Origin: an uncultured Kiritimatiellota bacterium | Lineage (GTDB): Bacteria > Verrucomicrobiota > Kiritimatiellia > RFP12 > DVOR01 | Assembly (NCBI GenBank): GCA_944391055.1 | Contig: CALXSF010000008.1 | Location: 1-64,000, forward strand | DNA length: 64,000 nucleotides | Direction: 5' to 3' | Part shown: in pieces, positions 25,504 to 33,238 of the stretch | How the letters are laid out: each line of letters starts with the position of its first letter | Numbering within the stretch: the first letter of the stretch is position 1 | Notes under the pieces: generated by a model | What the model was told of the DNA's origin: nothing | Seen by the model: the letters and a program-made list of their open reading frames with translations, nothing else | Databases searched by the model: none | Translations under genes and position numbers: made by a program

Positions 25504-25526
25504 GTCTTCGCTCCTTTTTGTCTGCG

Positions 25527-25712
25527 TCAAAGTCCCTGGCGCGAGGCGCGGTTGGCACGCGCCACCCTGCGCCAGTCGATGAGCCCGCGCACGCTTCGTT
25601 CCGCGTTCGGCGGGTCTTTCGGCCCGTCCCACCGTTGCGCCTTGAGGTCATACCGCCAGTCCTCGCGGACGCGGGCGTGGTGGCGTCCAGGCCTGTTGTC
25701 GGGGGCGCTCAT
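25527..25712 (-). CDS. 61-residue basic protein
   Basis: It starts at ATG 25712, overlapping the previous stop. Residues 10-30 hold HHARVREDWRYDLKAQRWDG, and the C-terminus RGLIDWRRVARANRASRQGL is a basic helix suited to nucleic-acid binding. No family is recognised. Confidence 0.55.
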   Translation of the reverse strand: MSAPDNRPGRHHARVREDWRYDLKAQRWDGPKDPPNAERSVRGLIDWRRVARANRASRQGL

Positions 25713-25978
25713 GGCCGCCCCTCCGCCTTGGCCATCACGCAGTCCTCGAGCTCCTCGTCCAAGTCGCGGGCGCGGGGCGCTTTCCGTTTGGTCGCGGCGT
25801 TGATGTCCGCGACGATCTGCGCGAGCAGCGTCTCGACCTCGGGCTCGGCGTCGTTCGCGACGGTGACGAGCTCGGCCTCCGCGTAGGCGTGGCTCTCGCG
25901 CGCGTCCAGCTTCACGGTGACGGAGACCTCGATCTGCGCCTCGCCGCGGAAGCAGCTTGGGATCTTGTTGTCCTTCAT
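25709..25978 (-). CDS. Small early protein with strand-helix layout
   Basis: 89 residues from ATG 25978 (AGGAG in front). A strand pair (AQIEVSVTVKLDA, AYAEAELVTV) is followed by a helix (EPEVETLLAQIVADINAAT) and a charged tail. The layout resembles the 88-residue protein at 25237, suggesting an old duplication. No catalytic residues stand out. Confidence 0.6.
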   Translation of the reverse strand: MKDNKIPSCFRGEAQIEVSVTVKLDARESHAYAEAELVTVANDAEPEVETLLAQIVADINAATKRKAPRARDLDEELEDCVMAKAEGRP

Positions 25979-26025
25979 GGTGCGACACTCCTTTCGTTGT
26001 CGGGTTCGTCTCAAAGTCATGCCTC

Positions 26026-26325
26026 TCACAAATCGAACAGATTGACCCCGCAGACGGGCTTGGGGGCGCTCGGGGCGCCCGCGTGCGCGGCCTTCCCCGC
26101 GTCGGCGCCGCGGCCGTCCGGGCGTTCCCCCGCCGCGCGTGTGCGCCAGCCGCCGCAGGCCTCGTCCCCGGCGTCCCGCGTCATCATCCCGCCCCAGCGC
26201 ACGCACCACCCCGGCGTGTCCCCGCGCGTCCAGCCGCGCCAGAACGCGCAGCCCCCGCACGCCCGCCCCCCAGGCGCCCCGGGCCGCGGCTCGCGGGGGA
26301 AGACTTCGCGCCGCACCGCCCTCAC
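26026..26325 (-). CDS. Cys/Trp-rich small protein
   Basis: 99 residues. It contains CGGCAFWRGW, then Cys and later CGGW, with intervening Gly/Trp/Arg. The Cys spacing suggests a single zinc site. Its ATG overlaps the DnaB-type helicase stop (ATGA), so it is translated from the same message. The C-terminal half is Ala/Gly/Pro-rich and may be disordered. A 47-base gap follows before the next gene. Confidence 0.55.
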   Translation of the reverse strand: MRAVRREVFPREPRPGAPGGRACGGCAFWRGWTRGDTPGWCVRWGGMMTRDAGDEACGGWRTRAAGERPDGRGADAGKAAHAGAPSAPKPVCGVNLFDL

Positions 26326-27905
26326 GCCTCCGCCTCGCTCTTGTTCAGGTTCCGGAGCCCACGGAACCCGAGGGCCCCGGCCTCGGCCAGCGCGTCGTCC
26401 AGCCCCGTCCCATCCGGCTTGGAGAGCACGAGGAAGTCGTCCCGGATGGTGCCGAAATAAGGGCTCCGGTCTGTCTTGATCACGCGCCCCTTGCCGTCCC
26501 GCGTCTGGATCGGCGTGGCCTCATGGTCCCCCGGCCGGAACATGAAGTAGTTTTTGTAGAACACGAACGGGATCTTCCCCGTCGCCCCCTGCTGGTTCTT
26601 GGCCAACAGCAGCCACATCGGCTCCAGCTTCCGCGCCAGGCTCTCCTGCCCCATCGCGAGGCGCACGGGCGGCTCGCTGTCCCACGTCTTGCGCACGTCG
26701 GGGTCCTTCCACAGCATGAGCACCGTGCTCGCCTCCCGCTCGATGCTCCCGCTGTCCCCCAAATCCGTCAGCTGCGGCTCCCGGTTGGGGTCCCGCCCGT
26801 TCTCGCGGTTGAGCTGCGCCAGGCAGAAGATCGGGATCCCGAGCCCCAGCGCCGTCTGCTTCAGGCGCTGGAGCACGTCGTCGATCTCCTCCTTGTGGTT
26901 CATGTAGTCGCCGTCCCCGCTCAGGATCTGCAGATAGTCCAGCCACACGCACCGGACCCCGTCATACTTCACAGCCCGGTGGACCTCGCCGATGATGCGG
27001 TCCACGCGGCACGCGTCCGAGATCAGCAGGTTGTTCGGGTGGGGCGCCTCGCGGCTTCCCGCCCCCGCGTGCTGTGTCCGCCAAAGACCGGCGCGCAACT
27101 TTTCGAGGTCCGCCTTGCGCCCCCCGAAGTTCAACTTCGGCAGCGACACCTGCCCCAGCAGCGCCCCATAGCGCTCGACCAGCAGCCTCGGGTGCATGTC
27201 CACGCTGAAGAAGAGCTGGCGCACGCCCCCAAAGGCCATTCCCGCGCTCAGGCAGACGGCGATCGCCGTCTTGCCCTGGCTCGGGCGCGCCGCGATGATG
27301 TGGATCCCGGGCTTCACCCCCGTGTACTTCACGTTCAGCACGTCCCACGGCAGCCGCAGCCCGATGAAGAACTTCGCGTCCCCCTCCACGATCCGCTTCT
27401 GATGGACCAAGGCATAGTCCGCCAGGATCGGCCCCGCGAAGTCCGAGGCCGTGCGGAACCCGCCATACGCCCCCTTCTCCGCCTCGCGCAGCGCGGCCAG
27501 CGCCCCCTCCGCCCGGTCCAGCGCCTCTTGGCCGCCCAGCTCCGAGGCGTCCCGGAGAAGCGTCCGCCCCAACTCCGAGACCCGCCGCGTGAGCAGGTTC
27601 GCCGCCAAACGCTCCACGTAGCCCGCCGCGTGCTTCGCCGTCGGCGTGCCGTCGATGCACCGCGTCATCCAGGCGAGCGCGCCCTTTTTCTGCAGCGACC
27701 CGGCCAGCAAGACCGGGTCCACCGTCCCCGTCTTCCGCCACGCCTCCAGGATCTTCGGCCAAACGGCCTTGCACTCCTCCTCGGTGAACCACTCGGCCCC
27801 CACCTTGCGCTTTTCCGCGATCGGCAGCACATACGCCGGTTCCAGCAGCGCGCAGCCGATGAACGCGCGCTCCAGGTCGCCTTGGCCTTCCTGCTTCATG
27901 TCCAT
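26322..27905 (-). CDS. Replicative DNA helicase, DnaB type
   Basis: 527 residues. An N-terminal helical domain of the DnaB type (about 1-150) is followed by the RecA-like motor. The P-loop is ARPSQGKTA near residue 206 and Walker B is VWLDYLQIL near 321. LAQLNRE and a Ser/Ile/Glu segment (GSIEREAS) match conserved helicase motifs. It unwinds the phage origin after loading by the initiator encoded directly upstream. ATG 27905 is chosen (GAGG four bases upstream); 27899 is possible. The extension to 27992 overlaps the initiator and looks like nonsense. Confidence 0.85.
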   Translation of the reverse strand: MDMKQEGQGDLERAFIGCALLEPAYVLPIAEKRKVGAEWFTEEECKAVWPKILEAWRKTGTVDPVLLAGSLQKKGALAWMTRCIDGTPTAKHAAGYVERLAANLLTRRVSELGRTLLRDASELGGQEALDRAEGALAALREAEKGAYGGFRTASDFAGPILADYALVHQKRIVEGDAKFFIGLRLPWDVLNVKYTGVKPGIHIIAARPSQGKTAIAVCLSAGMAFGGVRQLFFSVDMHPRLLVERYGALLGQVSLPKLNFGGRKADLEKLRAGLWRTQHAGAGSREAPHPNNLLISDACRVDRIIGEVHRAVKYDGVRCVWLDYLQILSGDGDYMNHKEEIDDVLQRLKQTALGLGIPIFCLAQLNRENGRDPNREPQLTDLGDSGSIEREASTVLMLWKDPDVRKTWDSEPPVRLAMGQESLARKLEPMWLLLAKNQQGATGKIPFVFYKNYFMFRPGDHEATPIQTRDGKGRVIKTDRSPYFGTIRDDFLVLSKPDGTGLDDALAEAGALGFRGLRNLNKSEAEA

Positions 27906-27912
27906 GCCCCCC

Positions 27913-28668
27913 TCAGTCCAGGTCGACGTCGGCCCGGAGCTCGGGCGGCGCGTTGTTTTTTGCCCCGGGGGCCGTGGCTTCCACCGGGCCATCGTGCGCC
28001 CGCAGCATCCAAAGCTCCAGCGCCGCCTCCCAGTCCGCCATCGGCCGACCGTTCAGCGTCCATCCCCGTTGGCGGTGCCACAGAAGGAACTTGAGCGTCT
28101 CTTCCCTGTCGTAACCCCGCGATTCGGCGAACTCATGCACCTGTTTGGCCAGAGGGGCCCAGGAAGGAACCGGGGGGAGGGGGTCGCCCTCGCGTGCGTG
28201 CGCACGCGGAAGACTCTCTCTAAGAGAGTCTTCTCTTATCTTCTCTTCTCTAGGCGTTACTTTTTCGTTGCGCGCGTTTCGCTTTCCGCGTTTCGCCTGT
28301 AACGTTTCGCGCGTTACGTCCGTAACGTTCCGCAGTCGGTGCGCGTTGACGCGCCGCGAGGTCTCCGCGCGGCGCTTCGCGCTCCTCCCGTTGTGCCGGT
28401 CGAACCGCGGGATGGAGACGCCCTCGTCCGTCACGACGATCCACCCGACCGACTCAAGTGCTTGGCAGAAGCCACGCTTGTTCACGGCGCAGTCCACCTC
28501 GGCCCGCCCGTAATAGGGGATCGTCCCATCCTCCGTCAGGCCGTCGGCGAGCGTCCAGAACAGGACGAGCAGCCCGACCGTCTCCGTCTGTTTGATCTTC
28601 AGAAGCGAGGAAATCCTCACCACTTCCGGCTTGTTGAACAGCGTCGTGTCAATCTTGATCCATGCCAT
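27913..28668 (-). CDS. Replication initiator / helicase loader
   Basis: 251 residues. The N-terminal 100 residues (AWIKIDTTLFNKPEVVRISSLL, then a helical bundle and VVTDEGVSIPRFDRHNG) match the winged-helix start of phage replication initiators of the lambda O/DnaD kind. The middle (about 105-165) is strongly basic. The C-terminal helical part has LLWHRQRGWTLNGR and WEAALELWM, as in proteins that contact the helicase. It lies directly before the helicase. The basic linker is encoded by DNA with inverted repeats that may be the origin, as in lambdoid phages. ATG 28668 is followed by the conserved N-terminus at once. Confidence 0.7.
   Translation of the reverse strand: MAWIKIDTTLFNKPEVVRISSLLKIKQTETVGLLVLFWTLADGLTEDGTIPYYGRAEVDCAVNKRGFCQALESVGWIVVTDEGVSIPRFDRHNGRSAKRRAETSRRVNAHRLRNVTDVTRETLQAKRGKRNARNEKVTPREEKIREDSLRESLPRAHAREGDPLPPVPSWAPLAKQVHEFAESRGYDREETLKFLLWHRQRGWTLNGRPMADWEAALELWMLRAHDGPVEATAPGAKNNAPPELRADVDLD
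28208..28326. other. Candidate phage replication origin inside the initiator gene
   Basis: The segment combines an 11-bp perfect inverted repeat with a 3-base loop (28208-28232, centre TCTCTAAGAGA) and four GTAAC/GTTAC boxes at 28255, 28299, 28313 and 28322. The last three are arranged as two inverted pairs. It lies within the initiator coding sequence where the protein is a basic linker. That matches the lambda-type layout, where the origin is in the O gene. No experimental support. Confidence 0.4.
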
Positions 28669-28696
28669 GGGCTTTTTCCTCGCGGGCGACGTTTTT

Positions 28697-29020
28697 TTAG
28701 GGACGGTCGAAGATTTCGCGCGATGTGGCGGACGCTCGGGTCGCGGTCGGGGACGCGGCCTTGCGCCGTCTCTCGCTCGCCCGCCGACGGTCGGAGGGCG
28801 TTGGATAATGCCGGAACGTCCAGACGGCGGGCGCGACCTCGCGAAGGCTGCCGATCCCCGAGCGTGCGATCTCTCGCGCCAATCCCCGCCACGAGGGTCC
28901 AAGGATCTGCACCAAAAGCGCCCCCGACAAACGCCGCCCCTCGAAGCTCAGGAGCGTCCAAAGCGCCCCGCGCCCCGCCAGCGAAAGACGGTCGGCCCGC
29001 AATTCGAGGAACAGGTCCAT
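28697..29020 (-). CDS. Small basic helical protein, early region
   Basis: 107 residues from ATG 29020, which overlaps the preceding stop by one base (TGATG). It starts MDLFLELRADRLSLAGRGAL, then helices with SGALLVQILGPSWRGLAREI, and ends in an Arg/Ala/Ser-rich tail. The N-terminal half could be a small winged helix. It is separated from the initiator by 28 bases. Confidence 0.55.
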   Translation of the reverse strand: MDLFLELRADRLSLAGRGALWTLLSFEGRRLSGALLVQILGPSWRGLAREIARSGIGSLREVAPAVWTFRHYPTPSDRRRASERRRKAASPTATRASATSREIFDRP

Positions 29021-29490
29021 CACCACAGCCTCCACGCGTCCGGCGACGAAAGCACCAGCTTCCCGTCGCGCTCGGACGCCTCAAACAGCATGCCGGCCCG
29101 GAACCGCGAGGCGTCCCCGACATGGACCGGGAACAACACCTCGTCCAAAAGCCGCACCGCCATCACGACCGACGGGTTCCGGGTCGGGCGGACCGAGCGG
29201 AACGTCATCCCCCCGCCGCCGCACGGCTCCAACGCCGAAAGCCCGCGCCGGGCGCACCACGCCGCCGACATGCCGATCTCCCCGTTGGCGAACCCCCAAT
29301 CCTCCCCCGCAACCCCCTCGCCGCGCAGACGGTCCAGCTCCCGCCTGCGCACACCCATCGAGCGGCACACCGAGCCATCCGTGTATACCTCCGGCCCGGA
29401 AGACGCCGGGGGCGGCCCCGCGTCGGGGTCAAGCCCGTAGACGTCGACCATCCCCTTGCTCACGCTGACCAATGTCCGTCGCCGTTTCAT
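29020..29490 (-). CDS. Early protein, unknown function
   Basis: 156 residues. ATG 29490 has GGAGG nine bases upstream. The sequence starts with a strand (RRTLVSVSKGMVDVYGLDP) and a Pro-rich loop. A helix with VCRSMGVRRRELDRL might be a turn of a DNA-binding unit. The second half is mixed alpha/beta (NPSVVMAVRLLDEVLFPVHV). It sits between SSB and the initiator, so a replication-accessory role is plausible. Confidence 0.6.
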   Translation of the reverse strand: MKRRRTLVSVSKGMVDVYGLDPDAGPPPASSGPEVYTDGSVCRSMGVRRRELDRLRGEGVAGEDWGFANGEIGMSAAWCARRGLSALEPCGGGGMTFRSVRPTRNPSVVMAVRLLDEVLFPVHVGDASRFRAGMLFEASERDGKLVLSSPDAWRLW

Positions 29491-29508
29491 CGCGTCTCCC
29501 TCCTTGTC

Positions 29509-29928
29509 TTAGAATGGGAGCGACGCCGCCCCCGCGTCGGCGCCCGCCCCCTCCGACCCCGTCGCCGCGCCGTCCGCCTCGCGCTTCTGGTGCGCGGCGA
29601 GGAACTGGACGCGGTCGGCGCGGACCTTCAGCCTGCTCCGCTTCTGGCCCGTCTGCTTGTCCTCCCACGTGTCCAGCGCCAGACGGCCCTCCACGAAGAC
29701 GGGATGGCCCTTCGCCAGATACCGCCCGCAGTTCTCCGCAACCCTCCCCCACGCCGTGACGTCCACGAACGTGACCACCTCGCGCACCTCATGCGTCGTT
29801 TTCGAGCGGAACTGCTCGCTCACGGCCAGCCCGAATTCCGCCACCGTGTCCCCGGAAGCGGTCTGATGGACCCCCGGGTCCCGCGTCAGATTGCCCATCA
29901 GGAAAACCCTGTTCAATGTCGCCGCCAT
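29509..29928 (-). CDS. ssb: Single-stranded DNA-binding protein
   Basis: 139 residues with the complete OB-fold SSB signature. It begins TLNRVFLMGNLTRDP, then FGLAVSEQFRS, VTFVDVTAWGRVAENC, and GHPVFVEGRLALDTWED. It coats ssDNA during phage replication. The C-terminal tip is ASLPF, which keeps the final Pro-Phe but lacks the acidic run of the usual tip. Partner binding through the tip may therefore differ from the host protein. GGAG lies seven bases before the ATG. Confidence 0.9.
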   Translation of the reverse strand: MAATLNRVFLMGNLTRDPGVHQTASGDTVAEFGLAVSEQFRSKTTHEVREVVTFVDVTAWGRVAENCGRYLAKGHPVFVEGRLALDTWEDKQTGQKRSRLKVRADRVQFLAAHQKREADGAATGSEGAGADAGAASLPF

Positions 29929-30494
29929 CTCAATGCTCCTTGCTTGGGCGCCCTTGCGGGCGCGCCGTTTTTTTGTTCGGAAAGTCGCTCGATCGCCATC
30001 CGTGGCGCACCTGATGCAGCCACCGGCATGGGCGGCCGCCGCGCTTTGCGCCCATGGGGCGTGGCCGCGTCGCCCTCCCCATGGCCCCGCGCAAAAGCAT
30101 TTATGGGGAAGGGGGGGCGTCGCGCGCGGGGGGGAGTCCCCCCCGCCCCCTGGCGCCGACGTCGCGCCCGAGACACGCCCGCCGTCCGCGCCGCAACCGC
30201 GCCCAAGCCCGAGACAAGCCGTCCGGCCGAGCCGAGACCGAGCCCGCGCGACCGACGCCGACGCCGCCAAAGGACGCCGATTTTCCCGTGCCGGTCGCCA
30301 AACGGGTTGCACATTACGCATAACCCTTTGATTTTCCGACAGGAGCCTAGACACTGGAAGTGTGCGCGCCCCCATCCTCGACCCACCACGCACCCCTCCG
30401 CGCCGCGGTCGGCACCCGTCGCGCGTGCCGACCGCGGCGCCTCCTTTTTCCGCCGCCACGCGGCCCAACTTTTCCCCTCCAAAATCCATTTCCC
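29929..30494. other. 566-base gene-free stretch with strong hairpins
   Basis: No credible coding frame is found; all frames are Arg/Pro/Gly-rich. It holds a hairpin followed by T7 on the plus strand (about 29947-29977), a GGGGGGG/CCCCCCC hairpin near 30126-30142, a possible plus-strand promoter at 30307-30335, and a 16-bp perfect hairpin at 30400-30440 followed by T5. The stretch separates the SSB unit from the DNA-binding genes upstream. Confidence 0.5.
30342..30449 (+). ncRNA. Candidate antisense-oriented small RNA
   Basis: A plus-strand promoter-like pair TTGCAC (30307-30312), 17 bases, GATTTT (30330-30335) is followed about 65 bases later by a perfect 16-bp stem (30400-30415 with 30425-30440) and T5 at 30445-30449. 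This would give a transcript of about 108 bases ending in a standard terminator, against the direction of the surrounding genes. The -10 match is poor, so confidence is low. Confidence 0.3.
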
Positions 30495-31028
30495 TCACGC
30501 CTCCAAATACTTAGCCATGTCCTCTGGGATTTTGCCGTCCGTCTCTTTCGCGGCGGGCTCCACGACGGCGCCGCGCAGCTCCTCCTCGAGTTTGTCGGCC
30601 ACCTCGTTGATGACCTTCATCGCCCCGGCGACGCCCGAGATCCCGGCCCGCTCGAGGGCCTCGGGGGAGTTGAGTAGCCCCTCGAGCCTCGCCAACGCCA
30701 TCTCGGACGCCCCGCGCAGCCTGCGGAGGCGCGCCGTGCGCCGCGAGATGGCCTCCAGGCCGCCCTGCTCCGCGCGGACGATCGCCGCGACCGTCATCCG
30801 CGAGATCTGGCAGATCACTGCGATCTCCCGCTGCGAGAAGCCGAACTCGAAAAACAGCCGCGCTGCTACGTCGTAAAGCCGCGGGTTCGACGACTTCAGG
30901 TTCGCCCCCGTCGACTCCGGGAAGCGCCGGTCGATCTCCGCGTCCGACATCCGCGCGATCCGCTCCCGCGTCGCCTGAATCCTCTCCAAGCCCGGGAGCG
31001 ACGGCTGAAAAACCTCCGCGCCGCTCAT
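30495..31028 (-). CDS. Helix-turn-helix protein, possible small terminase or regulator
   Basis: 177 residues from ATG 31028. Residues about 58-90 contain FGFSQREIAVICQISRMTVAAIV, a clear helix-turn-helix of the homeodomain-like type. A long helical region with an Arg-rich segment follows (RRTARLRRLRGASEMALARL), then a helical C-terminus. HTH plus coiled-coil is the layout of small terminases, but it lies in the early region far from terL, so a transcription factor is equally likely. The start overlaps the upstream gene's stop by four bases. Confidence 0.6.
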   Translation of the reverse strand: MSGAEVFQPSLPGLERIQATRERIARMSDAEIDRRFPESTGANLKSSNPRLYDVAARLFFEFGFSQREIAVICQISRMTVAAIVRAEQGGLEAISRRTARLRRLRGASEMALARLEGLLNSPEALERAGISGVAGAMKVINEVADKLEEELRGAVVEPAAKETDGKIPEDMAKYLEA

Positions 31029-31282
31029 CGCAGCCCCCTTGCCTGGTCGTTCTCCAGGCCCGCCAGCCACAGCTCCACCGAGCTCGGCCGCACCCGCCAC
31101 ACGCGCCCCATCCGGAACGACCTCAGCCCGCGCCTCCCACGCGACTGCACGAACAACTCGCACGCGTCGATCACCGTCTGATAATCGATGCGGTAGGCGG
31201 CGCTCACCTGCTGCGCCGTCAGCGGGCACGCCGCCCGCACCTCCGGCGCCACGCCCTCCAGGATCTGCGCGCGCTTAGCCAT
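31025..31282 (-). CDS. Winged-helix / excisionase-like DNA-binding protein
   Basis: 85 residues. LTAQQVSAAYRIDYQTVIDACELFVQSRG is a helix-turn-helix, and SFRMGRVWRVRPSSVELWL forms the wing and final helix in the style of excisionase or MerR-like small proteins. Such proteins bend DNA and can direct excision. Its distance from the integrase argues for a regulator as the alternative. It overlaps the following gene. Confidence 0.6.
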   Translation of the reverse strand: MAKRAQILEGVAPEVRAACPLTAQQVSAAYRIDYQTVIDACELFVQSRGRRGLRSFRMGRVWRVRPSSVELWLAGLENDQARGLR

Positions 31283-31355
31283 GGCGGCCCCTCCCGCGCC
31301 GCTCCACGGCCGCGCGAAAAACGACCGCGCCGTCCGCCATCCGAAGCCCGCTCAT
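31275..31355 (-). CDS. 26-residue micro-ORF
   Basis: ATG 31355 overlaps the upstream stop (ATGA), and its stop lies inside the next gene. The product is basic (VERRGRGRHG end). The position in a chain of four-base overlaps is the only support. It may be a translational coupler and not a functional peptide. Confidence 0.3.
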   Translation of the reverse strand: MSGLRMADGAVVFRAAVERRGRGRHG

Positions 31356-31546
31356 CGCCCGGCCTCCTCCCTCTCCGCCCACGTCCGGCCCGCCGAGCGC
31401 GTGCGCATCGTCTGCGCCGCCCGGTCCAGGCCCACCCGCAGCCGCGCCACCGCCTCGCGCGCCGTCATCCGCCGCGCGTCCACCGCCGCGCGCACCTCCG
31501 CCATCGCCCCATAAAACGTCCACACCGCCTGACTCCGCCGATCCAT
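31352..31546 (-). CDS. 64-residue helical protein
   Basis: Starts at ATG 31546 on the stop of the preceding gene. It is almost all helix with alternating Arg and Ala (AVARLRVGLDRAAQTMRTR). No Cys and no family is recognised. It is part of the tightly overlapping early operon. Confidence 0.5.
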   Translation of the reverse strand: MDRRSQAVWTFYGAMAEVRAAVDARRMTAREAVARLRVGLDRAAQTMRTRSAGRTWAEREEAGR

Positions 31547-31977
31547 CACCGCGCCTCCTCGACTTCCGCCACGCCGAACGGGAGGCCATCGACCGTGCAC
31601 AGTTGCAGGCACTCCCAAGGCGACCTGTTGAAGGTCGTCAGCAGGTTGCCGCAATCGTCCAACGCCTGGCCCACGTCCACCAACAAAACCGCGTGCCGCC
31701 GCTCCGTCCCCGGCAACACCAGCACTTTGCCCAGGAACGCCACGCCCTCCTCGAAGGTCGGCTCCCGGAAGCGCACCGGCCGCAACGCCGCGCGCAACGG
31801 CAGCGTCTCGCGCGTGGGCGGGCAAGGCCTCCCGTCCCGCCGCGCCCACGCCACGTCCACCGCCTCCTCGTCCAGGTCGATCCGGCGGACCTGGCCCACG
31901 GCCGTCGCCGGGCCCGTCCCGTCCGTCACCCACGCCCCGAGCCCGAGCCACCCCGGCAACGCGTCATTCGGCGCCAT
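31546..31977 (-). CDS. Early protein, unknown
   Basis: 143 residues from ATG 31977. Strand-rich with DGTGPATAVGQVRRIDLDEEAVDVAW at the start, suggesting a small beta-barrel, then VLVLPGTERRHAVLLVDVGQALDD and a Cys-containing end (ECLQLCTVDGLPFGVAEVEEA). The barrel-like start could be an SH3-like or PH-like domain. The upstream in-frame extension to 32040 is shadow sequence of the neighbouring gene. Confidence 0.6.
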   Translation of the reverse strand: MAPNDALPGWLGLGAWVTDGTGPATAVGQVRRIDLDEEAVDVAWARRDGRPCPPTRETLPLRAALRPVRFREPTFEEGVAFLGKVLVLPGTERRHAVLLVDVGQALDDCGNLLTTFNRSPWECLQLCTVDGLPFGVAEVEEAR

Positions 31978-32197
31978 GGGCCACCTCCTCCGCCGTCGGC
32001 GCGCCGTAGTCGCCCACCTCCCACAACGCCGCCTCGCCATCCACCGCCCGCAGGAAGGCCAGCAGGCACGCCGCCAGCAACGCGTCGACCGCCGCGCCCC
32101 ACAGCGCGCGCCCCGCCCAAACCGGCGGCCGCCGCCTGCGCCCCATGGACGCCCCGGCCAGCATCATCTCCCGGAAAAACCGATCCGCCCGCCTCAT
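31964..32197 (-). CDS. 77-residue membrane-associated protein candidate
   Basis: A basic N-terminus (MRRADRFFREMM and SMGRRRRPPVW) is followed by a hydrophobic segment ALWGAAVDALLAACLLAFLR, which may be one membrane helix, and then an acidic end. It overlaps both neighbours. A small early membrane protein could act in superinfection exclusion, but nothing in the sequence proves this. Confidence 0.5.
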   Translation of the reverse strand: MRRADRFFREMMLAGASMGRRRRPPVWAGRALWGAAVDALLAACLLAFLRAVDGEAALWEVGDYGAPTAEEVAHGAE

Positions 32198-32460
32198 GGC
32201 TTGTCCTCCTCCTCTTCCTCATCCTCATGCAGGTCGCCGAGCAACATCTTGACCGTGTCGGCCGCCGTGTCGGCCGCCGAGTCGGCGTCATCGCACAACC
32301 ATTCGATTCGCCTGCAAAGCTCCTCGTCGAACGGGCGATCTCCGTTCGCCTCGTCGCGCAGGCTGTTCACCTCGGCCACCGCGTCGTCGAGTTCCAGGCG
32401 CACCCTGCCAAGGCGTTCCAGGATGCCCTCGAGCGCCTGCCGCTGCTCTTCGCGATTCAT
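32194..32460 (-). CDS. Acidic helical protein
   Basis: 88 residues, strongly acidic, and almost all helix: EEQRQALEGILERLGRVRLEL, then ELCRRIEWLCDDADSAADTA and a final Glu run (HEDEEEEEDKP). It is probably a coiled coil. Its start overlaps the regulator stop by four bases. It could be a DNA-mimic or partner of a basic neighbour, which is inference from charge only. Confidence 0.55.
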   Translation of the reverse strand: MNREEQRQALEGILERLGRVRLELDDAVAEVNSLRDEANGDRPFDEELCRRIEWLCDDADSAADTAADTVKMLLGDLHEDEEEEEDKP

Positions 32461-32837
32461 CGCGCACCTCCCTTCACCTGGGTCTCGGTCTCACCGTCCA
32501 ACGCCGTCCGCACCAGGCGCCCGTCATCGGCCTCGTGTTCCAACGCCAACGCCAAAAGAAAAACGATCTCCGCGTTTTGCGTCCGCCGCGTCCGTCCCGC
32601 CCGTTCCCGCAGCCGCGCCACCAACGAGGCCGGCAAACGCACCTGAACCACCACCGTCTCACCATCCGGAAGCGCCCGGGAAAGCCGCGGCAAATCCAGC
32701 CACATCCCCTCTTGAATCAGCTCCGCCACCGTCGCCGAAGGCGACTGAAGCGTGATCCGCATCCGCTCCCGCAACGCCCTCTCAAGCTCAGCGGGAAGCC
32801 GAAGCGAACAAAGATAGATGTCATTTTTCGTTTTCAT
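32457..32837 (-). CDS. Double ribbon-helix-helix regulator candidate
   Basis: 126 residues from ATG 32837. Two similar units are visible: YLCSLRLPAELERALRERM near the start and VVVQVRLPASLVARLRERAG near residue 70. Each is a strand followed by helix and turn, as in Arc/Mnt-type ribbon-helix-helix DNA-binding units. Two fused units in one chain are less common. A perfect palindrome occupies the spacer of its likely promoter, pointing to autorepression. If that promoter is used the transcript would be nearly leaderless, because the -10 ends about ten bases before the ATG. Confidence 0.6.
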   Translation of the reverse strand: MKTKNDIYLCSLRLPAELERALRERMRITLQSPSATVAELIQEGMWLDLPRLSRALPDGETVVVQVRLPASLVARLRERAGRTRRTQNAEIVFLLALALEHEADDGRLVRTALDGETETQVKGGAR

Positions 32838-32846
32838 TTGGTTATC

Positions 32847-32906
32847 CTTATCGGGTTGGTACCAACCCGGGACAAGGGAAAAGTTGCTCAGGGTTGGTAC
32901 CAACCC
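32847..32906 (-). promoter_or_regulatory. Promoter with operator in spacer plus second operator
   Basis: On the minus strand TTGTCC (32875-32870), a 17-base spacer and GATAAG (32852-32847) form a promoter. The perfect palindrome CGGGTTGGTACCAACCCG (32852-32869) fills the spacer. A second copy, GGGTTGGTACCAACCC, is at 32891-32906 with 38 bases between centres. Both are also inside the 3' end of the gene at 32848-33060. Confidence 0.65.
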
Positions 32907-33060
32907 GATCATTTAAAAAAGCGCGAATCCTGTCCCTCAACGCAGATTCCAAATCGTAACCATAACCGTTCTCTTGAGCATAAACGCGAAGACGTGCGAA
33001 TTCGTCGGCATTTAACATTACAGTTACAGAATCAATGTTACTCCTGATCATTTGTTCCAT
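32848..33060 (-). CDS. Small ribbon-helix-helix-like protein
   Basis: 70 residues from ATG 33060. It starts MEQMIRSNIDSVTVMLNADE, a strand preceding two helices (FARLRVYAQENGYGYDLESALRDRIRAFL) as in RHH proteins. The last 20 codons are written through both palindromic operators, so its C-terminus (VGTNPEQLFPCPGLVPTR) is dictated by the operator DNA. It overlaps the next RHH gene upstream by 23 bases. Confidence 0.55.
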   Translation of the reverse strand: MEQMIRSNIDSVTVMLNADEFARLRVYAQENGYGYDLESALRDRIRAFLNDRVGTNPEQLFPCPGLVPTR

Positions 33061-33217
33061 TTTCGTATTCCTTTCTTGCACTCGGCAACAACGTTCGAAT
33101 CAAATCCGTAACAGTAATTCCACGCTTTTGCGCTTCTTCAAGAAGTTCCTCCTTTTCCCATTCAAAAAGGTTGACCTTTACCTGTCTTTTTCGTTCATCC
33201 GGGGAATTAGGTGCCAT
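33038..33217 (-). CDS. Small ribbon-helix-helix-like protein, first early gene
   Basis: 59 residues from ATG 33217 (GAAGGA in front). KRQVKVNLFEWEKEELLEEA is the typical strand then helix of an RHH protein, followed by GITVTDLIRTLL as the second helix. It is the first gene of the leftward early operon and is read from the promoter at 33239-33268, which carries an imperfect operator. It is a good candidate for the lysogeny regulator or an antirepressor. Confidence 0.6.
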   Translation of the reverse strand: MAPNSPDERKRQVKVNLFEWEKEELLEEAQKRGITVTDLIRTLLPSARKEYENGTNDQE

Positions 33218-33238
33218 AATCATCCTTCTTTTGGGGAA

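Noticed and set aside
29945..30331. Plus-strand genes in the 566-base gap
   Set aside because: All frames are Arg/Pro/Ala-rich, start without ribosome binding sites and overlap strong hairpins.
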